The position numbers and the translations under genes are program-made. Below the pieces are notes generated by a model. That model worked only from the letters and a program-made list of their open reading frames with translations, ran no database searches and had not been told where the DNA came from. 64,000 bases of DNA, from the NCBI GenBank assembly GCA_028671895.1, contig CM053810.1, positions 65,473,501 through 65,537,500 on the forward strand, in the 5' to 3' direction. Every line of letters starts with the position of its first letter. Positions within the stretch are counted from its first letter, which is position 1. This DNA is from Oenanthe sinensis. Lineage: Eukaryota; Streptophyta; Magnoliopsida; Apiales; Apiaceae. Below are positions 37,101-49,235 of the stretch, piece after piece.

Positions 37101-38257
37101 TGGGGAATGGTAGTGGAAGAGTTTCGGGTAAACCCAAAACTTAGAAAGGTTAAAGGGAATCATTCTTTTCATAAAACAAACAACAAAAGGAATGAGTATG
37201 GTTGTTTCCCTTTCCCTTTATTGATTACTCCAAATATCCCCTAAATATAATTGTTTGAGTCACACAAATAAGCCATTAATGTTTGAAATCTAATGGCTAA
37301 AAACAAAAAAGCCTATCATTGTTCTTTCTTTTCAATCATTCGTGATTTCAGAGCTTTCAGTCTTCAGAACCTTGTCAACAACAATGCTATATAGGTTGAT
37401 CGAATGTGATAGGTTTAGTTAGGGAGAAAACATTGAAAACATAATGGAAATATTTGTCTGTAAGGACTTGATTATTTAGACATGTGTTCATTTTATCAAT
37501 GTTTAGTCCTTCAAATAATCCAATGAACGATTTTCGATCATTTTCTAGTTCATTTTGGGGCGTACTTAGCCCTATCCTCTCACCATCTATTATAATCCCG
37601 TGTGAACTAAAATATTCATTAAGATTTAGTTCCAAGGATAACTTAAAGATTAGATATGATAGAAATTTAATAGTAAATATGGTTATATTCCGGGATCAGA
37701 TCCCATGAAACAAACAGTCCAGGTGAGAGCGTATTTTTCTAAAATCTAAAAAGAAATTAATAAAAAAATATATAACCGCACATAGTCTCAATATGTCTCT
37801 ACGAAAAACAGAGTGATGAACTTTAACCGTTAGCATCATAACAATTGATTTAGCCTGAGACATATAATCCTTATTTCGTATCATCGAATTTCATTAATGA
37901 GTATGCATACACAAGCGCCATCAGGCTACGTATATATACGATGCCCGTAAACTCAAATACTCCATAAATTATCCGATCTACAAGTAACATTACCAACGAA
38001 GCACAACTAAAACTTCCGTACTTAAACAATCCATACACGTCTAATCAAACAACAAAATGTATAAAGTATATACAGATAACTAACATATTCAAAAATCACA
38101 CTGACTAATAATATCAATTAAAATTAGGGTTACAAACGATATATACCAGCTTGAGTTGCAAAACATTCGTACGAGCCTGAGCCTTAACGCGGCTTTGTAC
38201 GTTTGCTGCACCGCCGGCGGCGTTGTTTCGCAAAAAGGCATCGTTATAATCTCCCAT
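31131..38257 (-). CDS. U1-70K: U1 small nuclear ribonucleoprotein 70 kDa (U1-70K)
   Basis: Core protein of the U1 snRNP; its RRM binds stem-loop I of U1 snRNA for 5' splice site recognition. Exons on minus: 38257-38147, 36707-36593, 36501-36422, 35833-35758, 35652-35588, 35497-35435, 33756-33675, 33588-33426, 32974-32909, 31797-31131; all GT-AG, 496 codons, 495 aa. The N-terminus has the conserved FEPRPPLEFKPPPEKNKCPP and YAPPVQKGETP. The RRM carries RNP2 LFVARL (144-149) and RNP1 RGYAFIEY (183-190). Next is a basic Gly hinge (RPRRLGGGLGTTR), then a long RD/RE/RS-type tail to the end. The intron after exon 6 (33757-35434, 1,678 bases) splits the RRM. A 30-base (10-codon) in-frame duplication of DREKSRE sits at the start of the last exon. 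Confidence 0.97.
33892..33918. repeat. (TA)n microsatellite
   Basis: Pure TA run of about 27 bases in U1-70K intron 6, about 140 bases upstream (in gene sense) of exon 7. Confidence 0.85.
36839..37241. mobile_element. Probable MITE in U1-70K intron 1
   Basis: The left end GGGCGTTTGGTTTAGAAGGG and the inverted right end (GGGGATATTTGGAGTAATCA) are similar, and both arms continue into GGGAAAGGGAA-type runs that face each other. The GGGCGTTTGG type of end is common among plant MITEs. Target duplication not clear. Confidence 0.5.
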
Positions 38258-38527
38258 CTTCGATCGGTGACAAATTAGGGCTTTTTTCGATGATTTAGAT
38301 GTTGATACAGAGATCGGACGGTGTAGATTTCATGTGTGTGCGCAATCTGATAGATGGATAGAAAGATATATTGTATGTATGATGTTCATATATACTTGGG
38401 AGAAAGCGGCAGCTGAAGGATACTGAGGGTTTTTGGTTGTGATTTTTATAGTTCGTGTTGGATGTGTAACTCGTTCTTATGTGACTCGCAGTTCTGAGTC
38501 AACGCAGTTTTTCACGATTTCACGTCT
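38258..38527 (-). promoter_or_regulatory. U1-70K leader and proximal promoter
   Basis: Sequence directly upstream of the ATG at 38257. I see no canonical TATA box at a convincing distance and no clear leader intron. A MITE begins at about 38528. Confidence 0.35.
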
Positions 38528-38744
38528 GATTTTTTATATTTCGTTTTTCACTTTTCTGCACATATCTCAAAATTATTTGACCATGTAAAATAATTATTTT
38601 TTAGAAAAAACTTATGTATAAAAATATATAACTTATACTAAAATTCATTAAAATAATTAAAATAATTATTTTAACTATACAGTTAAAATATTTTAAATTA
38701 CGTGCATAAAAGTCAAACGACAAATATAAAAAACAGAGAGAGTA
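38528..38744. mobile_element. Degenerate Stowaway-type MITE
   Basis: TTTTTTATATTTCGTTTTTC near the left end pairs with CAAATATAAAAAACAGAGAG at the right, and the right end reads AGAGAGAGTA. Internal ATAATTATTTTTTA and TAATTAAAATAATTATTTTA blocks are inverted. Confidence 0.55.
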
Positions 38745-38943
38745 TGATTTATCGACGATGGATCAATATTTTAAAGAAATTAATAATGTTCACGAGGTTA
38801 ATCGTAATTTTATACAATTAAAAAAATACCTACACTAAAAAATATTAATATTTTAGGTAATTTTTCTAAGTTAATATTATGAACTTTATTCTCTGTTTGA
38901 AATTGTGAATCAAATTTTTAATTTTTAAATAGCAGCAATTATA

Positions 38944-39534
38944 CTAGTTTATATTATGTGCGAAGTATTGATTGAAATCTTTTAATTTTTTTATATAATT
39001 TAAATTTGTTTTCATTTATATCATAATAATTAAAACTTTATTAATATTATATGTATAAATATTATTAAATAATGTTTTATATGTTTTATTTATATTTTAA
39101 AAACTATATATGTTTATTTTGTTTAGATGAGTATTTTAGTTAAGAAATTAACATTTAAAAATTAGTTCCAATAATTAAAATAACTACTTGGCTCAAATAT
39201 TGATCAACGAACGTTTACCAAACTTTTATATTATTTGAATTTGTTTTTAAATTTTATTTAATGTTATAGGTATAAATATTGTTATATAATTTATTTGTAT
39301 TTATATTTCGAAAAGATAATATCTATGTATTTTTTTAGAGATATGTTTTAGTTAGAAGATTAATATTTATTTGTTTAAAAATTTATTTAGTTAGGAGATT
39401 AATGTGAGATATTTTAGTTAGGTGATCAGTTTGAGATATATTTAGTTAGGAGATTAATATTTTAGAATTAGGTCCAATAAATACCGATTAACTACCAAAT
39501 TTTCAATATTTTGACTTTAATAATGTAGTATATA
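38944..39534 (-). mobile_element. Helitron-like element, reverse orientation
   Basis: Read on minus, it begins near 39534 with a form of TATACTACATTATTAAAGTC, as in the young copies with the leading TC mutated. It ends CGCACATAATATAAACTAG at 38944, followed by T. Internal blocks such as TTAGTTAGGAGATTAAT match the inverse of the copy at 8660. Confidence 0.65.
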
Positions 39535-39550
39535 TATTAATAATTACATA

Positions 39551-39970
39551 TATATATTAAAATTTTATTTTTAGGCCCAAACTATATATTAGTATAATAC
39601 AGATCCAAATTATAACATATACATATATATATATATATATATTAAATAGAATAATATTTATTATACTTAATTTTTATAAGCTCAAGTAAAAAATATTCAT
39701 GTTAAATAAAAAATCTATTAATTATACATGGTCACATGCCTAAAAAATATAATACAATTGTACTTATTATAATACGGATTTTAACTATATACACATAACA
39801 CATATATATTAACTAAAATTTTATTTTCAGGCTCAAATTATATATTTACTGTAATACGGGTTCAAATTATAACATATTTATATTAAATAGAATAATATTT
39901 ATAGTACTTAATTTTATAAGTCCAAATAATAAAAATATTTATGTTAAATAAAATTCAATTTATTATACAT
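39551..39970. repeat. Two diverged tandem units, about 250-base period
   Basis: AAATTTTATTTTTAGGCCCAAACTAT… (from about 39558) recurs as AAAATTTTATTTTCAGGCTCAAATTA… (from about 39814). Both are followed by ATTAAATAGAATAATATTTA and a TATACAT block. Related sequence also occurs in the decayed Helitron at about 18700-18800. Confidence 0.6.
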
Positions 39971-39972
39971 AA

Positions 39973-40365
39973 TTAGCTTATAACCCGTACAAAGATAAAT
40001 TATATATTAATTATTTTTATATAATTTAAATATTTCATTTAATATGATAATTTGTTTTATTATTAGATTTAATTATATATTAAATAAAAATTATAGGATA
40101 AGTATCATTCTTAAAATAGTAAATATATAATATAATTTAAATATAATATAATATTATCCATTATAATTTGTATAAAAGAAAGATTGTCATGGATAGAGTT
40201 GTATATATCATATATATCTTTTCTAAAATTAAATTTTATTAAAATTGGATGGCTAGGATTGTTTATATGGTTAACCTAAAATTGGACGGTTATGATTATT
40301 TTAACGGATTAACTAAGTATTTCAAAGAAAAGTTATCTAGTTTGGTTATAATAATATAGTATAGA
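39973..40365 (-). mobile_element. Helitron-like element, reverse orientation
   Basis: Read on minus it starts TCTATACTATATTATTATAA at 40365. Its inner blocks correspond to the family motif AACCGTCCAATTTTAGGTTA, and it ends GTACGGGTTATAAGCTAA at about 39973, where CTAG has mutated by one base. Confidence 0.65.
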
Positions 40366-40825
40366 TTTTTAATTATCAAAATAACTCTTCTAATTAATTT
40401 AGTATCACTCACATTTTTAATAAATTTATATAAAATAAAAAAATATATCATATATATTAACATAAATTCTTAATGTCATAAAATTTTATATTATATATCA
40501 ATAATAATATTAATAAAAAATAAATTTACTTAAATATTATTCCCTCTGTCCCATAATTCTTGTCTCATTTTGATTTTTCAAAGTCAATTTTTTTAACTTT
40601 GACTAATAATTTAAAAACATTTATTTATAATTTTACGACTTTAAAAATTGATTCATGAAATAGAATAGTTAAATTTTATTATAATATTTTTAAAAAAATA
40701 TATATTATTATATAATATGTTTAATTTGTTAGTCAAAATTGATTAATTTGACTTTAAAAAGTTAAAATGAAATAAGAAATATGGAACAAAGTGAGTAGTT
40801 ATCTGAAACACACGGGTTATGAGCT
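40366..40825 (+). mobile_element. Helitron 3' fragment interrupted by a MITE
   Basis: AAATTTATATAAAATAAAAA…ATTTACTTAAATATTA matches the decayed Helitron at 18416. The match resumes after the MITE with TATCTGAAACACACGGGTTATGAGCTTAT, a mutated Helitron 3' end. The 5' boundary is not visible. Confidence 0.5.
40540..40795. mobile_element. Stowaway-type MITE nested in Helitron sequence
   Basis: Left end TTCCCTCTGTCCCATAATTC, right end TATGGAACAAAGTGAG, both flanked by TA, 256 bases. Inner GTCTCATTTTGA pairs with TTAAAATGAAATAAG. Insertion split the Helitron fragment around it. Confidence 0.82.
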
Positions 40826-41959
40826 TATATGTTAGTTGTTTGGTTGAACAAAATAAGAGAAATATAATTTTCCTGAAATTTTTAATACACTTGGAAGTTG
40901 ATTACCCACCACACTCTTAGTTATTTAAAATTTGTATGAATTTAAAATCTCACATCAATAACCTAGCAACTTTTCCCACTTTATATTAATTTTTAATAGC
41001 AAGGAATTAGTACTTCATATAAATGTGTATATAATTTCTGAGGCTGAGCATAAATCCATTATCACGTGGGCTATCTATTCAAAAATTTATAATCGATTTA
41101 TGTTGTATTAAATCGTACATAAGTTGCACCATGTCAAATGCAAACAGAACCAATAAATTTTTTTTAATTAAAATTAATAAATAGTTGAATTTTTTACCGG
41201 GAGTTGATTTTAGTTGCAATTTTTTAAAATTTTTTTAGTTGTAAAATTGTATTACAAATAAAGTTGAAAATGTGTTTTTAAAAGAAAAAAAATTTAAGAC
41301 GTATTTTTGCAAAAGTTTTATCACCTCTGCATCTATGAAAAAAAACCATTTATAATTATACTGTATATATAAGTCGTAAGACCGTAATTATAATTTTACA
41401 CGTGGAGCAGGTGCAGACGTGTAGTACATAGAAAAGAAGCGCAGAAAATTGTAGTGTGAACGTTATAATTTTATCAATGTGAGGATTTAAAAGTTTTGGT
41501 TTGTCGTAGCATCGATACACCTATGACCTATTGAAATAACTTCACATAACATGTCGATTGTCGAGAGCTAAAATTTACTGGCATTGTAAATATATGGACA
41601 AACCTAACTACTATACCATCCATCGATTATGATCATTAATATAATCCACACAATAGTTACGAATAGTTTGTCACGCCACACCCCACCGGGTGCATTTTAT
41701 CACGCTTCTGTCCTCCCCTGTCATTTAATTTGATTCATACAAGTTCACGTCTTAATCCGGACTCAAGAAAGAGAAGCTGATGTATACATCTCAGTCACAT
41801 CCACGAGGGATTTGGAGCCCCACTATGATAAGCATTTCCGTCTTGGGGCCTTCAGGTCAACTGGTTAAGTTTACCTAGTCAGACAACTGTTTTCAGATTA
41901 ATATTTGTTTATACTTGCAAATTTCCAGTATGATAACCTTTATCAGAGTTTGTCGACAA
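40826..41959. other. Spacer downstream of PERK
   Basis: AT-rich sequence with no coding signal. The final 200 bases or so probably hold the PERK 3' UTR. Confidence 0.5.
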
Positions 41960-44900
41960 TCAACCATACTCACTAGAGGCATCTCCGAATTCGCTGCTTG
42001 GAAATTCTTGGCTGTTCATTACCATTCTTTTAAATTTCAACATGTCAGAATTGTATGCATTTGTATCGTAAATGCTGGTTTCTTCAAAACTCTGGCTTGG
42101 TTTTAGTCTTTCGTTATCAAGATCTCCTTCCAATGCACGCACAATCTGTTTTAAATAATACGTATATATAACCACAGTTTAGAAAATACAGTAATTAACT
42201 TGAACATGCTTGCTTAATATGTGCAGTTGTGTTTGTACGAAGACAGTCGAACCTGGCTCATCTTTGGGCGCATTCTAGCTGAATGTCGAATGCTAGCAGA
42301 AGCTGCGGATATCATATGTGCCATTTCTTGATGATCGTAGTTACCTTCTAAACGTGGATCCACTATTTCATCATAGTTACCACTTTCCAACGCTTTTGGC
42401 ATTAACGGCCTCGCCTGTAATCCATTAAGTTCCCGGAATAAAATTATATTTTTTAATTACTACAGGACAGTAACATATTCATACTCTCTCTAGAAATACA
42501 TTGGACAAATGTCACAGTTGATTAATTACAATAATAGCCACAAAATTTCATTATGTAGTGCATACCCAATCGACTAAACTGTCTTCCATTAAATTATTTG
42601 TGGGATCAATGGGTCTCCTTCCAGTTATGAGTTCTAAAAGCATGACACCAAATGAAAACACATCAGACTTGTCTGTTAGTTTCCCAGTTGATGCATATTC
42701 CGGGGCCATGTACCTGCAATGTCCCCATATATTCTAGGTGAGAAAAACCCTCAAAACAAAGATTCAACAAAATTTCAAAATACACTATTCTGCACAAACA
42801 TAGTGATATTACTGCCAACACAACTATAATAGAATAACTAATAAATTTTTGATTTGATAAGTTACCCAAAAGTTCCCATGACACGTGTGGAGACGTGAGT
42901 GATATTGTCAGAAGTAAATTTAGCCAATCCGAAATCTGCAACCTTCGCGAAATGATCACTCAAATCAATTGTGTTACTTGCATAAAAGATTTAACAACTA
43001 CAACACATTAACACCTAATAATTAGCAATTTAGCATGGTAAAGTTAGAAGTACTAGTTATATATATTACCATAGCTTCAAAGTTATTGTCAAGGAGAATA
43101 TTGGCTGCTTTGATGTCGCGATGGATAATCTTAGGGTGGCCTGTAAGAAATCACCGATATGTGTCAAGGAAAAAGGAGGAATTATTAGTAATACTAAACA
43201 AAGTATAGAGTTATTAAGTCATACAATCTTCGTGAAGATAAGCAAGTCCTTTGGCTGATCCCACAGCAATTCGGAGCCTAGACTTCCAATCCATAACTGG
43301 CTGACCTTTTCCTGTCATCCCCAAAATCAGCATTAAGCTTTCACAATATTAAAAAGCAATCAAAAGTCTTTCCAAGATTATTAATATTTATATAGACCCA
43401 TAATAATTGTCAATAAATGGTTGTAAGCACTACTAGCATGTGGAAATATATATATAGAAATATATTAAAACTTACAATATTGAGGACACTGTGGTGTAAG
43501 TGAGCTTCATAATACTGTATATTATAGTACTTTAATAAAACAATGACCATATATGGAGCAAACATTATAATATATGATACGAACAAGTTTAATAATCGCA
43601 CATCCACACAACTAAAGATTGCTTACCATGGAGATGAAATTCAAGGGTGCTATTTGAAACAAATTCGTACACCAACATTCTCTGCTCTTTAATCATACAA
43701 TATCCAACAAGCGACACTAGATGACGATGATGGACACGGCTAATAATCTCAACTTCAGCCTGAAACTCCCTTTCACCTTGCCCACTTCCTGACTTTAAAC
43801 TCTTTACGGCTACCTCCTGGCCATTTGGCAACACTCCTTTATAGACATACCCAAATCCACCTTGTCCTAATATTTTGCCCTGAGAAAACCCCCCAGTTGC
43901 AGCGGCTAGCTCGTCGTATGTGAACTGGCTCTTTCCTAAATTCAATGGAGACAGAGCAACGGGGCTATTAGTGTTACTGTTCGGAGGAGAAGAATGTACT
44001 GGGACCCATCCAGAACGAGGTGGCACCGTAACCCCAGCCGGTGGTGGGAACTTGACAACATGTTCTCCAGTACCTTCGGCAAACAAATCACAAAATGATA
44101 ACATTATCTACAAAATTTATAAACTAGTTATCACAAATTTTCAAATTTTAAGTACATTATGGTTCAGCTGACGTAAACCATTGTTCAATTTATCAAAAAA
44201 ATAATTCATAAGCAAGACAATTTGTTAAGCTAATAAATAATAAGTTACACTATTTTTATAGATGCATTACCTCCCAAAGATCTTGTTGCAGGGTCAGTAT
44301 AAACAGGGTTTCTCCTCTTTCTCAATACGCATAACAGAGCAACAATCACGACAACGAGAACCAGTGCACCCCCACCGGCTGCTCCTACAATAATAGCTAA
44401 GTGATTAACTGAGCCACCGGAAGAATTTGAAGATCCCGACGATGATTGGGGAGGTGAAATCAGATACGGAGCTCCAGGGGGTGATAGTACATTGAGAGGG
44501 GGCGGTGGAGAAAAACTAGTCGATGATGTGGGTGCATGATTACTTGTGGAAGGAGTTGTGGGTGTATTATTACTCGTGGAAGGCGGGGGTGTACTGTTGG
44601 GCGTTGATGGCGGTGAAGATGGTGGTGGCGGTGAGGCAGCACTGGAAGATGGTGGTGAGGTTTTGGAACTAGATGGTGGAGGAGGTGAATTATTATTGTT
44701 GGATGGCGCTGGCGAGGAAGGTGGAGGAGAGGATGGAGGTGGGGAGGATGGGGAAGGGGAGGAAGGAGGTGGCGAGGAAGGTGGAGGAGATGAGGGTGGG
44801 GATTTTTGCGATGGTGGTGGAGATGCTGGTGGGGAGGGTGGAGGTGACTTTTGAGAAGGCGGGGAGGGTGGAGGTGACTTTTGAGAAGATGGGGAGAGTG

Positions 44901-45036
44901 GAGGTGCCTTGGCACCAGGAGGAGGAGGTGATTTAGAAGAAGGGGAAGGAGGAGAGTCTGATTTAGGAGTATTTGAAGGTGGTGATGAACTAGTACTAGT
45001 ATCTCCAGAGGGAGCTTTCTCTGGGGATGAAGCCAT
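41960..45036 (-). CDS. Proline-rich extensin-like receptor kinase (PERK)
   Basis: Plasma-membrane receptor-like Ser/Thr kinase thought to sense the cell wall. Exons on minus: 45036-44271, 44073-43627, 43311-43225, 43140-43070, 42942-42866, 42713-42566, 42414-42253, 42145-41960; phases agree, 647 aa. Residues 1 to about 205 form a Ser/Pro ectodomain with SPPP and SPPS repeats (likely hydroxyproline-glycosylated). A membrane span follows at about 213-236 (LAIIVGAAGGGALVLVVVIV) and then RKRR. The kinase is complete: GQGGFGYVYKG, VAVKSL, HRDIKAANILL, DFGLAKF, GTFGYMAPEYAS; it is an RD kinase. As in other PERKs there is no clear N-terminal signal peptide. The start was placed at MASSPE, the family N-terminus, rather than the in-frame ATG four codons upstream. 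Confidence 0.96.
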
Positions 45037-45784
45037 AAAAAAATTCAATCAAGATAGATTACATGAATAATTAAGCAGCTTCAATTCCTGCTTGAATAAT
45101 ATTTACAGATATTCAACCTCACCCTCTCGGAGAACCCAACCAGCTCTCCCCCTAGGAATATTTAATCCAGTACTACTCCTGGAACATGCACACACATGCA
45201 ACAACAATATAGATTAATTCATTACACAATACAATCAAACACATTGCATGCAACATTTACACATACATTGATACACACGAACTAATTTAATGAAATGAAG
45301 ATAAAATAAAGCAGTAGTAAAAAGGAGGGGGGGGGGGCGAGGTTAAGAATAATAATGGATAGATTAGATTACATACCTGAAAGAATTGAGGAAGAGGTTG
45401 GGAGCTAGGGTTCTCAAAGTTGGTAAGAAGAGAGAGAAAATGAGACGAGTGAGATTTTGGGAAATTTCCATGTTGGGGGTCAACTACGTCCAGCTTGTCT
45501 TGCCTACAAACTAGGCCTTTGTTTTTTCTCTTCCCATTCGTTCGCTTCTTCATCCGCTTCCCGCCCTTTTCGACATCCCCTTTGTTTTAACTTTGCATGT
45601 ACATATATATATTTATATACACGACCCATCCATCATCCATGTACGTATCTACCACTGCTACTAGTTTGGCCTTCTCTTCTCTTTCTATCAGTCACCTGGA
45701 TTTGTTAGTCGTAACCCATATTTCACACACCGTTCCGATCCTTGCCTGTTCTACTCGATGGCAATGATAATAATATAATACATA
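45037..45784 (-). promoter_or_regulatory. PERK leader and promoter
   Basis: A strong donor TTTCAG|GTATGT at 45377 (minus) implies a leader intron between about 45377 and the ATG at 45036. The leader exon then covers roughly 45378-45490. The pyrimidine-rich leader contains a run of CCCCCCC near 45330, within the intron. Confidence 0.45.
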
Positions 45785-46033
45785 CTTCCGTTTCAAAATA
45801 ATAGTCCTATTTTAACTTTTCAAAATGAAATTAACTTAAATTTGATTACAATTTCCATATATTATATCACTAAAATTATTTAAAAATTTACATCATTATA
45901 AAATATAAATGTTATACTTTGAAATGTATTTTTCAGATATTTAAAATTTTATATTGATAATAACTAAAACTCAGTTAAAGATAAATTAATTTGACTTTTA
46001 AAAATCAAAACAAAATTACTATTTGAAACGGAG
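45785..46033. mobile_element. Stowaway-type MITE
   Basis: Left end CTTCCGTTTCAAAATAATAG and right end TTACTATTTGAAACGGAG, both flanked by TA, 249 bases. The inner arms pair (AACTTTTCAAAATGAAATTA with TTTGACTTTTAAAAATC). Confidence 0.8.
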
Positions 46034-46114
46034 TAATGATTTATGCTCTTGCAGACCCTAACGTTTGAAATGCACAACGCAATTTATATGAAATCAACGA
46101 ATTTTTAGCATATA

Positions 46115-46315
46115 CTTCTTTTGTGCCAAATTAGCTATTTTATTTAATTTTTTGGGATCAAATTAACCGGATTGGATTTATAAATTTAAAAGTACATTAT
46201 ATATACTTTCTAATAATATAATTTTTTTAATTTTATAATAAATATAATTTTCCGTCAAAATTTGATTAGTTTAATTGAAAAAAGTCAAACAAAGCAAATA
46301 AATTGCGACAGAGGA
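46115..46315. mobile_element. Degenerate Stowaway-type MITE
   Basis: CTTCTTTTGTGCCAAATTAG after TA at the left and GCAAATAAATTGCGACAGAG at the right are weakly inverted. The inner TTTGGGATCAAATTAACC pairs with TTAATTGAAAAAAGTC. Boundaries approximate. Confidence 0.5.
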
Positions 46316-46883
46316 TTATATATATAATTAATTTTTAATTTATAAATTGATATCAATTTCAATAAGTTTATTATTAATATAAAATTTAGAACGTTTAAAT
46401 TTAAAAAAAATAATATTAAAATAACAAAAGTTGCTTTAAAAGAAATAATATTCATTTTTTATAAAAATAAAATAACTAATCAAAATAAATAAATAATTTA
46501 TATTTTCAGAATTAATATAAGTAGTAAGTAACTTTGGTTATTATACAAACAATTAAATAATGAATTTAGAAATATTGTTAGAGAGTACTAAATTGAAATT
46601 GAAAGTCGAAATTTTGCCAATATACAAGTCACAAGCCGACACCACTCAGTCACTCACAAGTATAATATCAATATTTTATCCACAGTCTTGGAATTCATTG
46701 GAGATTGATCTCGCTCACTGTATGTATATTTTATCTATAGATAGAGATCGAAATTTGTATCTATACCCTGTACATCCAAATCTGAGTCTCCACCAAGTCA
46801 GCAACAAATTTGTTAAAGAGAGCAAGAGCTAATTAGCTGCTTATAATCCAAACAAATCTACCGTGACATCGATCCAGATCCAA
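46316..46883 (+). promoter_or_regulatory. DUF1195 gene promoter and leader
   Basis: Sequence upstream of the plus-strand ATG at 46884, AT-rich to about 46600 and more mixed from there. The gene is divergent from PERK, with about 1.85 kb between the start codons, two MITEs included. Confidence 0.35.
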
Positions 46884-49235
46884 ATGAAGAATGATGATGC
46901 ACTTCCAGTATCCGAACCGACGTCGTTTCACTCAGCAACTTCACCAATTGCTAAAAAAGTAACTTCTTCTTCAATTAGTTCAGGCTTATTTGACAGAGGG
47001 CGTTACAAGTTTTGGGCACTTGCTGCCATTTTGCTTCTTGCATTCTGGTCAATGTTCACCGGCACTGTTACTCTCCGTTGGTCCTCTGCCACCGCCAATC
47101 TCAATCGCTTCTCTCGTGATTTTCAAACTCCTCTTCACCGCGATCTCGATGTTCTCGTAATTATTCCTCCTCGCTCTATTTTAATCTCTAGTTTGTGCTG
47201 TCATTGTATTGTTTTAGGTGAATGTGTGTGTTTATTAGTGTATGTGATTGTGATTAATTTAGGAAATGGAGGAGAGGGAGAAAATGGTGAATCACGTGTG
47301 GGACTTGTATACTAATAGCCGTCGGATTAAAATTCCGAGGTTCTGGCAGGATGCTTTTGAAGCTGGATATGAGGATTTGATTAGTGAGGATGTACAAGTA
47401 AGAGAAGCTGCTATCTCGCAGATAGCTAAGATGTCGATGCACTCCATTCACTTGGATCTCCCTCCTCTCGTGAGCTACTTACTATTCCTGCCTCTTTTTT
47501 TTTTTTTTTAATTTTATCTGTTAATTTTATGTAATTTATATAAGCTAGAGGATTGAATTGTTACTCGTAATTGATATATCGGGGACAGGTGTTGTTGTTG
47601 ACAAGTGGAGGTTGAGATAATTAATTGCCGTGTTACAGCTTTTAAGTACTGCCATAACTTATTTGTGGTTAAGGAATCGATAGTCATTTAGATTAGAAAC
47701 ATCAGAATTATAATGGTGTATGATACTTTAGATGTAAGCGAGTTCACGATTAGAGTAGTTCATCCAACATCATCAATTAGAGGTACTTGGAAGTAGGATC
47801 GTAGGAATACTGGGTAACTTGTATGTGAGAAAATGTTAAATTTCTACTAGTGTTCCTCCTAGTTCTTGCAGGTCTTTTCTCGCATGAGTGAGACACTTGC
47901 ACACCCTTGTGACACAGGAATTTGTTGGAGTGTGCAGAGGTGTTTGTCGAATATCACATCTAATTCTTGATTTGTATGTGAAATTTATAAAAACTTGATT
48001 GCGAAGTTTGGACAGTGTCACCATTTATTACAAACAAATTCTATGAGTGAAAGGGACGTGACAAAATAGAGTAGACAGAAAGACGTTCAGGGAAATGAAC
48101 CATTGTATGGTTAATGTAGTAAACTCTTCTTCTTCTTCTTCCAGAAAGCATGTCTTCATTGGCACCGAGTCGCAGCACAAACATATTGTTACAATGTTGT
48201 GGAGGGTTAGGATAGGAATAGTTTAGATTAGAGCAATACTCTCTATCTTATATTATATTGTACTTTTAATTCTCATAAGAGCATCTCCAATGCCAAACGT
48301 TGTCAACTGATTTGTAAATAATAATTCTTTATTTTCTCTTCCATCTATATCATATTGTGCAACTTTTAACTCCAATAGTTGGCACCCTATATAAGGTGCT
48401 TAAATGGTCCCCACATTAACTCAGTACTTAATAGTTATTAATAAGTTTTTAAATTTATAAAATAGGTACGACGAATATATAATTTCAATGCAAGATTTTT
48501 GCTTTTATATATTTTGAGTGGGAGCCTAAAGTTGGCAACTTATCTAGGCACTCTTAGAACATTCACATCTGGCTCTCTTTCCCCCTCCCTAACATCATAC
48601 TAAAAATAATAATATCTCAAAATTATCCTCAAATTTTATTTATTTTTTAAAAATTTCCTACATCTCATTCCTCATCTCTATCTTTATTTTCTTTTTTATT
48701 ACTTCTTTCTCTAACTTCTTTTTACAACTATAACTACTAACTATTATTTTATCATTTCTCATTCCTCATATATATATAAAATTATATAAAATGTAGAAAT
48801 GGGAATGAACAGTAAGTCCTCAAATTTGAGGACTCGTCTTTTAGACGCTAAATTTTTCCCTATAATGGGGAATCGGATGAAGATGATTTTAAGTAAAATT
48901 CATAACTTTCTTGAAATATAGGGATGGGAAAGGGGATGGGGTTTGGAATGAGAATGCTCTTATAACTCCAATAGGGAGGCACCCAAGAGTACCATGTCAC
49001 ATAGATTTTGGCACCCATATTGGAGTTGCTCTAAGAGTGTAATGACGAATGAGATTATTAAATATACATAACTGAGGATTTTATAGGTTTGTTTAAAGGG
49101 TATTATATATTCTTGAATTTGAGGATCCTAACAAGTATTTCGGGAAACTTTATCTGTCCTTTTCAGGGTGTCCAAGAATCGACCCTGAAGCAAGAAGTTA
49201 AAGAAGCTAGAAAACCGACTGGCAATGCACTATGA
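46884..49235 (+). CDS. DUF1195 family membrane protein
   Basis: Plant-specific protein of unknown biochemical function. Exons: 46884-47156, 47263-47469, 49167-49235; all phase 0, 182 aa, close to the usual family length. The N-terminal 40 residues are Ser/Thr-rich and probably cytosolic. One membrane span covers about 43-63 (FWALAAILLLAFWSMFTGTV), followed by TLRWSSATANLNR. The middle exon encodes the conserved helical block EEREKMVNHVWDLY…RFWQDAFEAGYEDL. The last exon is 22 codons plus the stop and ends KPTGNAL; it was placed by its TTTCAG acceptor and phase, and is the least certain part. Intron 2 (1,697 bases) carries two nested MITEs. Confidence 0.86.
48279..49031. mobile_element. Tourist-like (PIF/Harbinger) MITE, interrupted
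   Basis: Left end GAGCATCTCCAATGCC and right end CATATTGGAGTTGCTC are inverted, each flanked by TAA (48276-48278 and 49032-49034), the PIF/Harbinger target duplication. A second element at 48557-48959 sits inside it. Without that insert it is about 350 bases. It lies in DUF1195 gene intron 2. Confidence 0.78.
48557..48959. mobile_element. Nested Tourist-like MITE
   Basis: Left end GAACATTCACATCTGGC and right end GGAATGAGAATGCTC are inverted, with TTA duplicated on both sides (48554-48556 and 48960-48962). Inner blocks TTTCCCCCTCCC and GGGATGGGAAAGGGG face each other. Insertion is within the MITE 48279-49031. Confidence 0.75.

Noticed and set aside
44460..44936. Long frames on both strands over the PERK proline-rich exon (44460-44915 minus, 44546-44854 and 44673-44936 plus)
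   Set aside because: Low-complexity shadows of the SPPP-coding repeat; the minus frame continuing into the membrane span and kinase is the real one.
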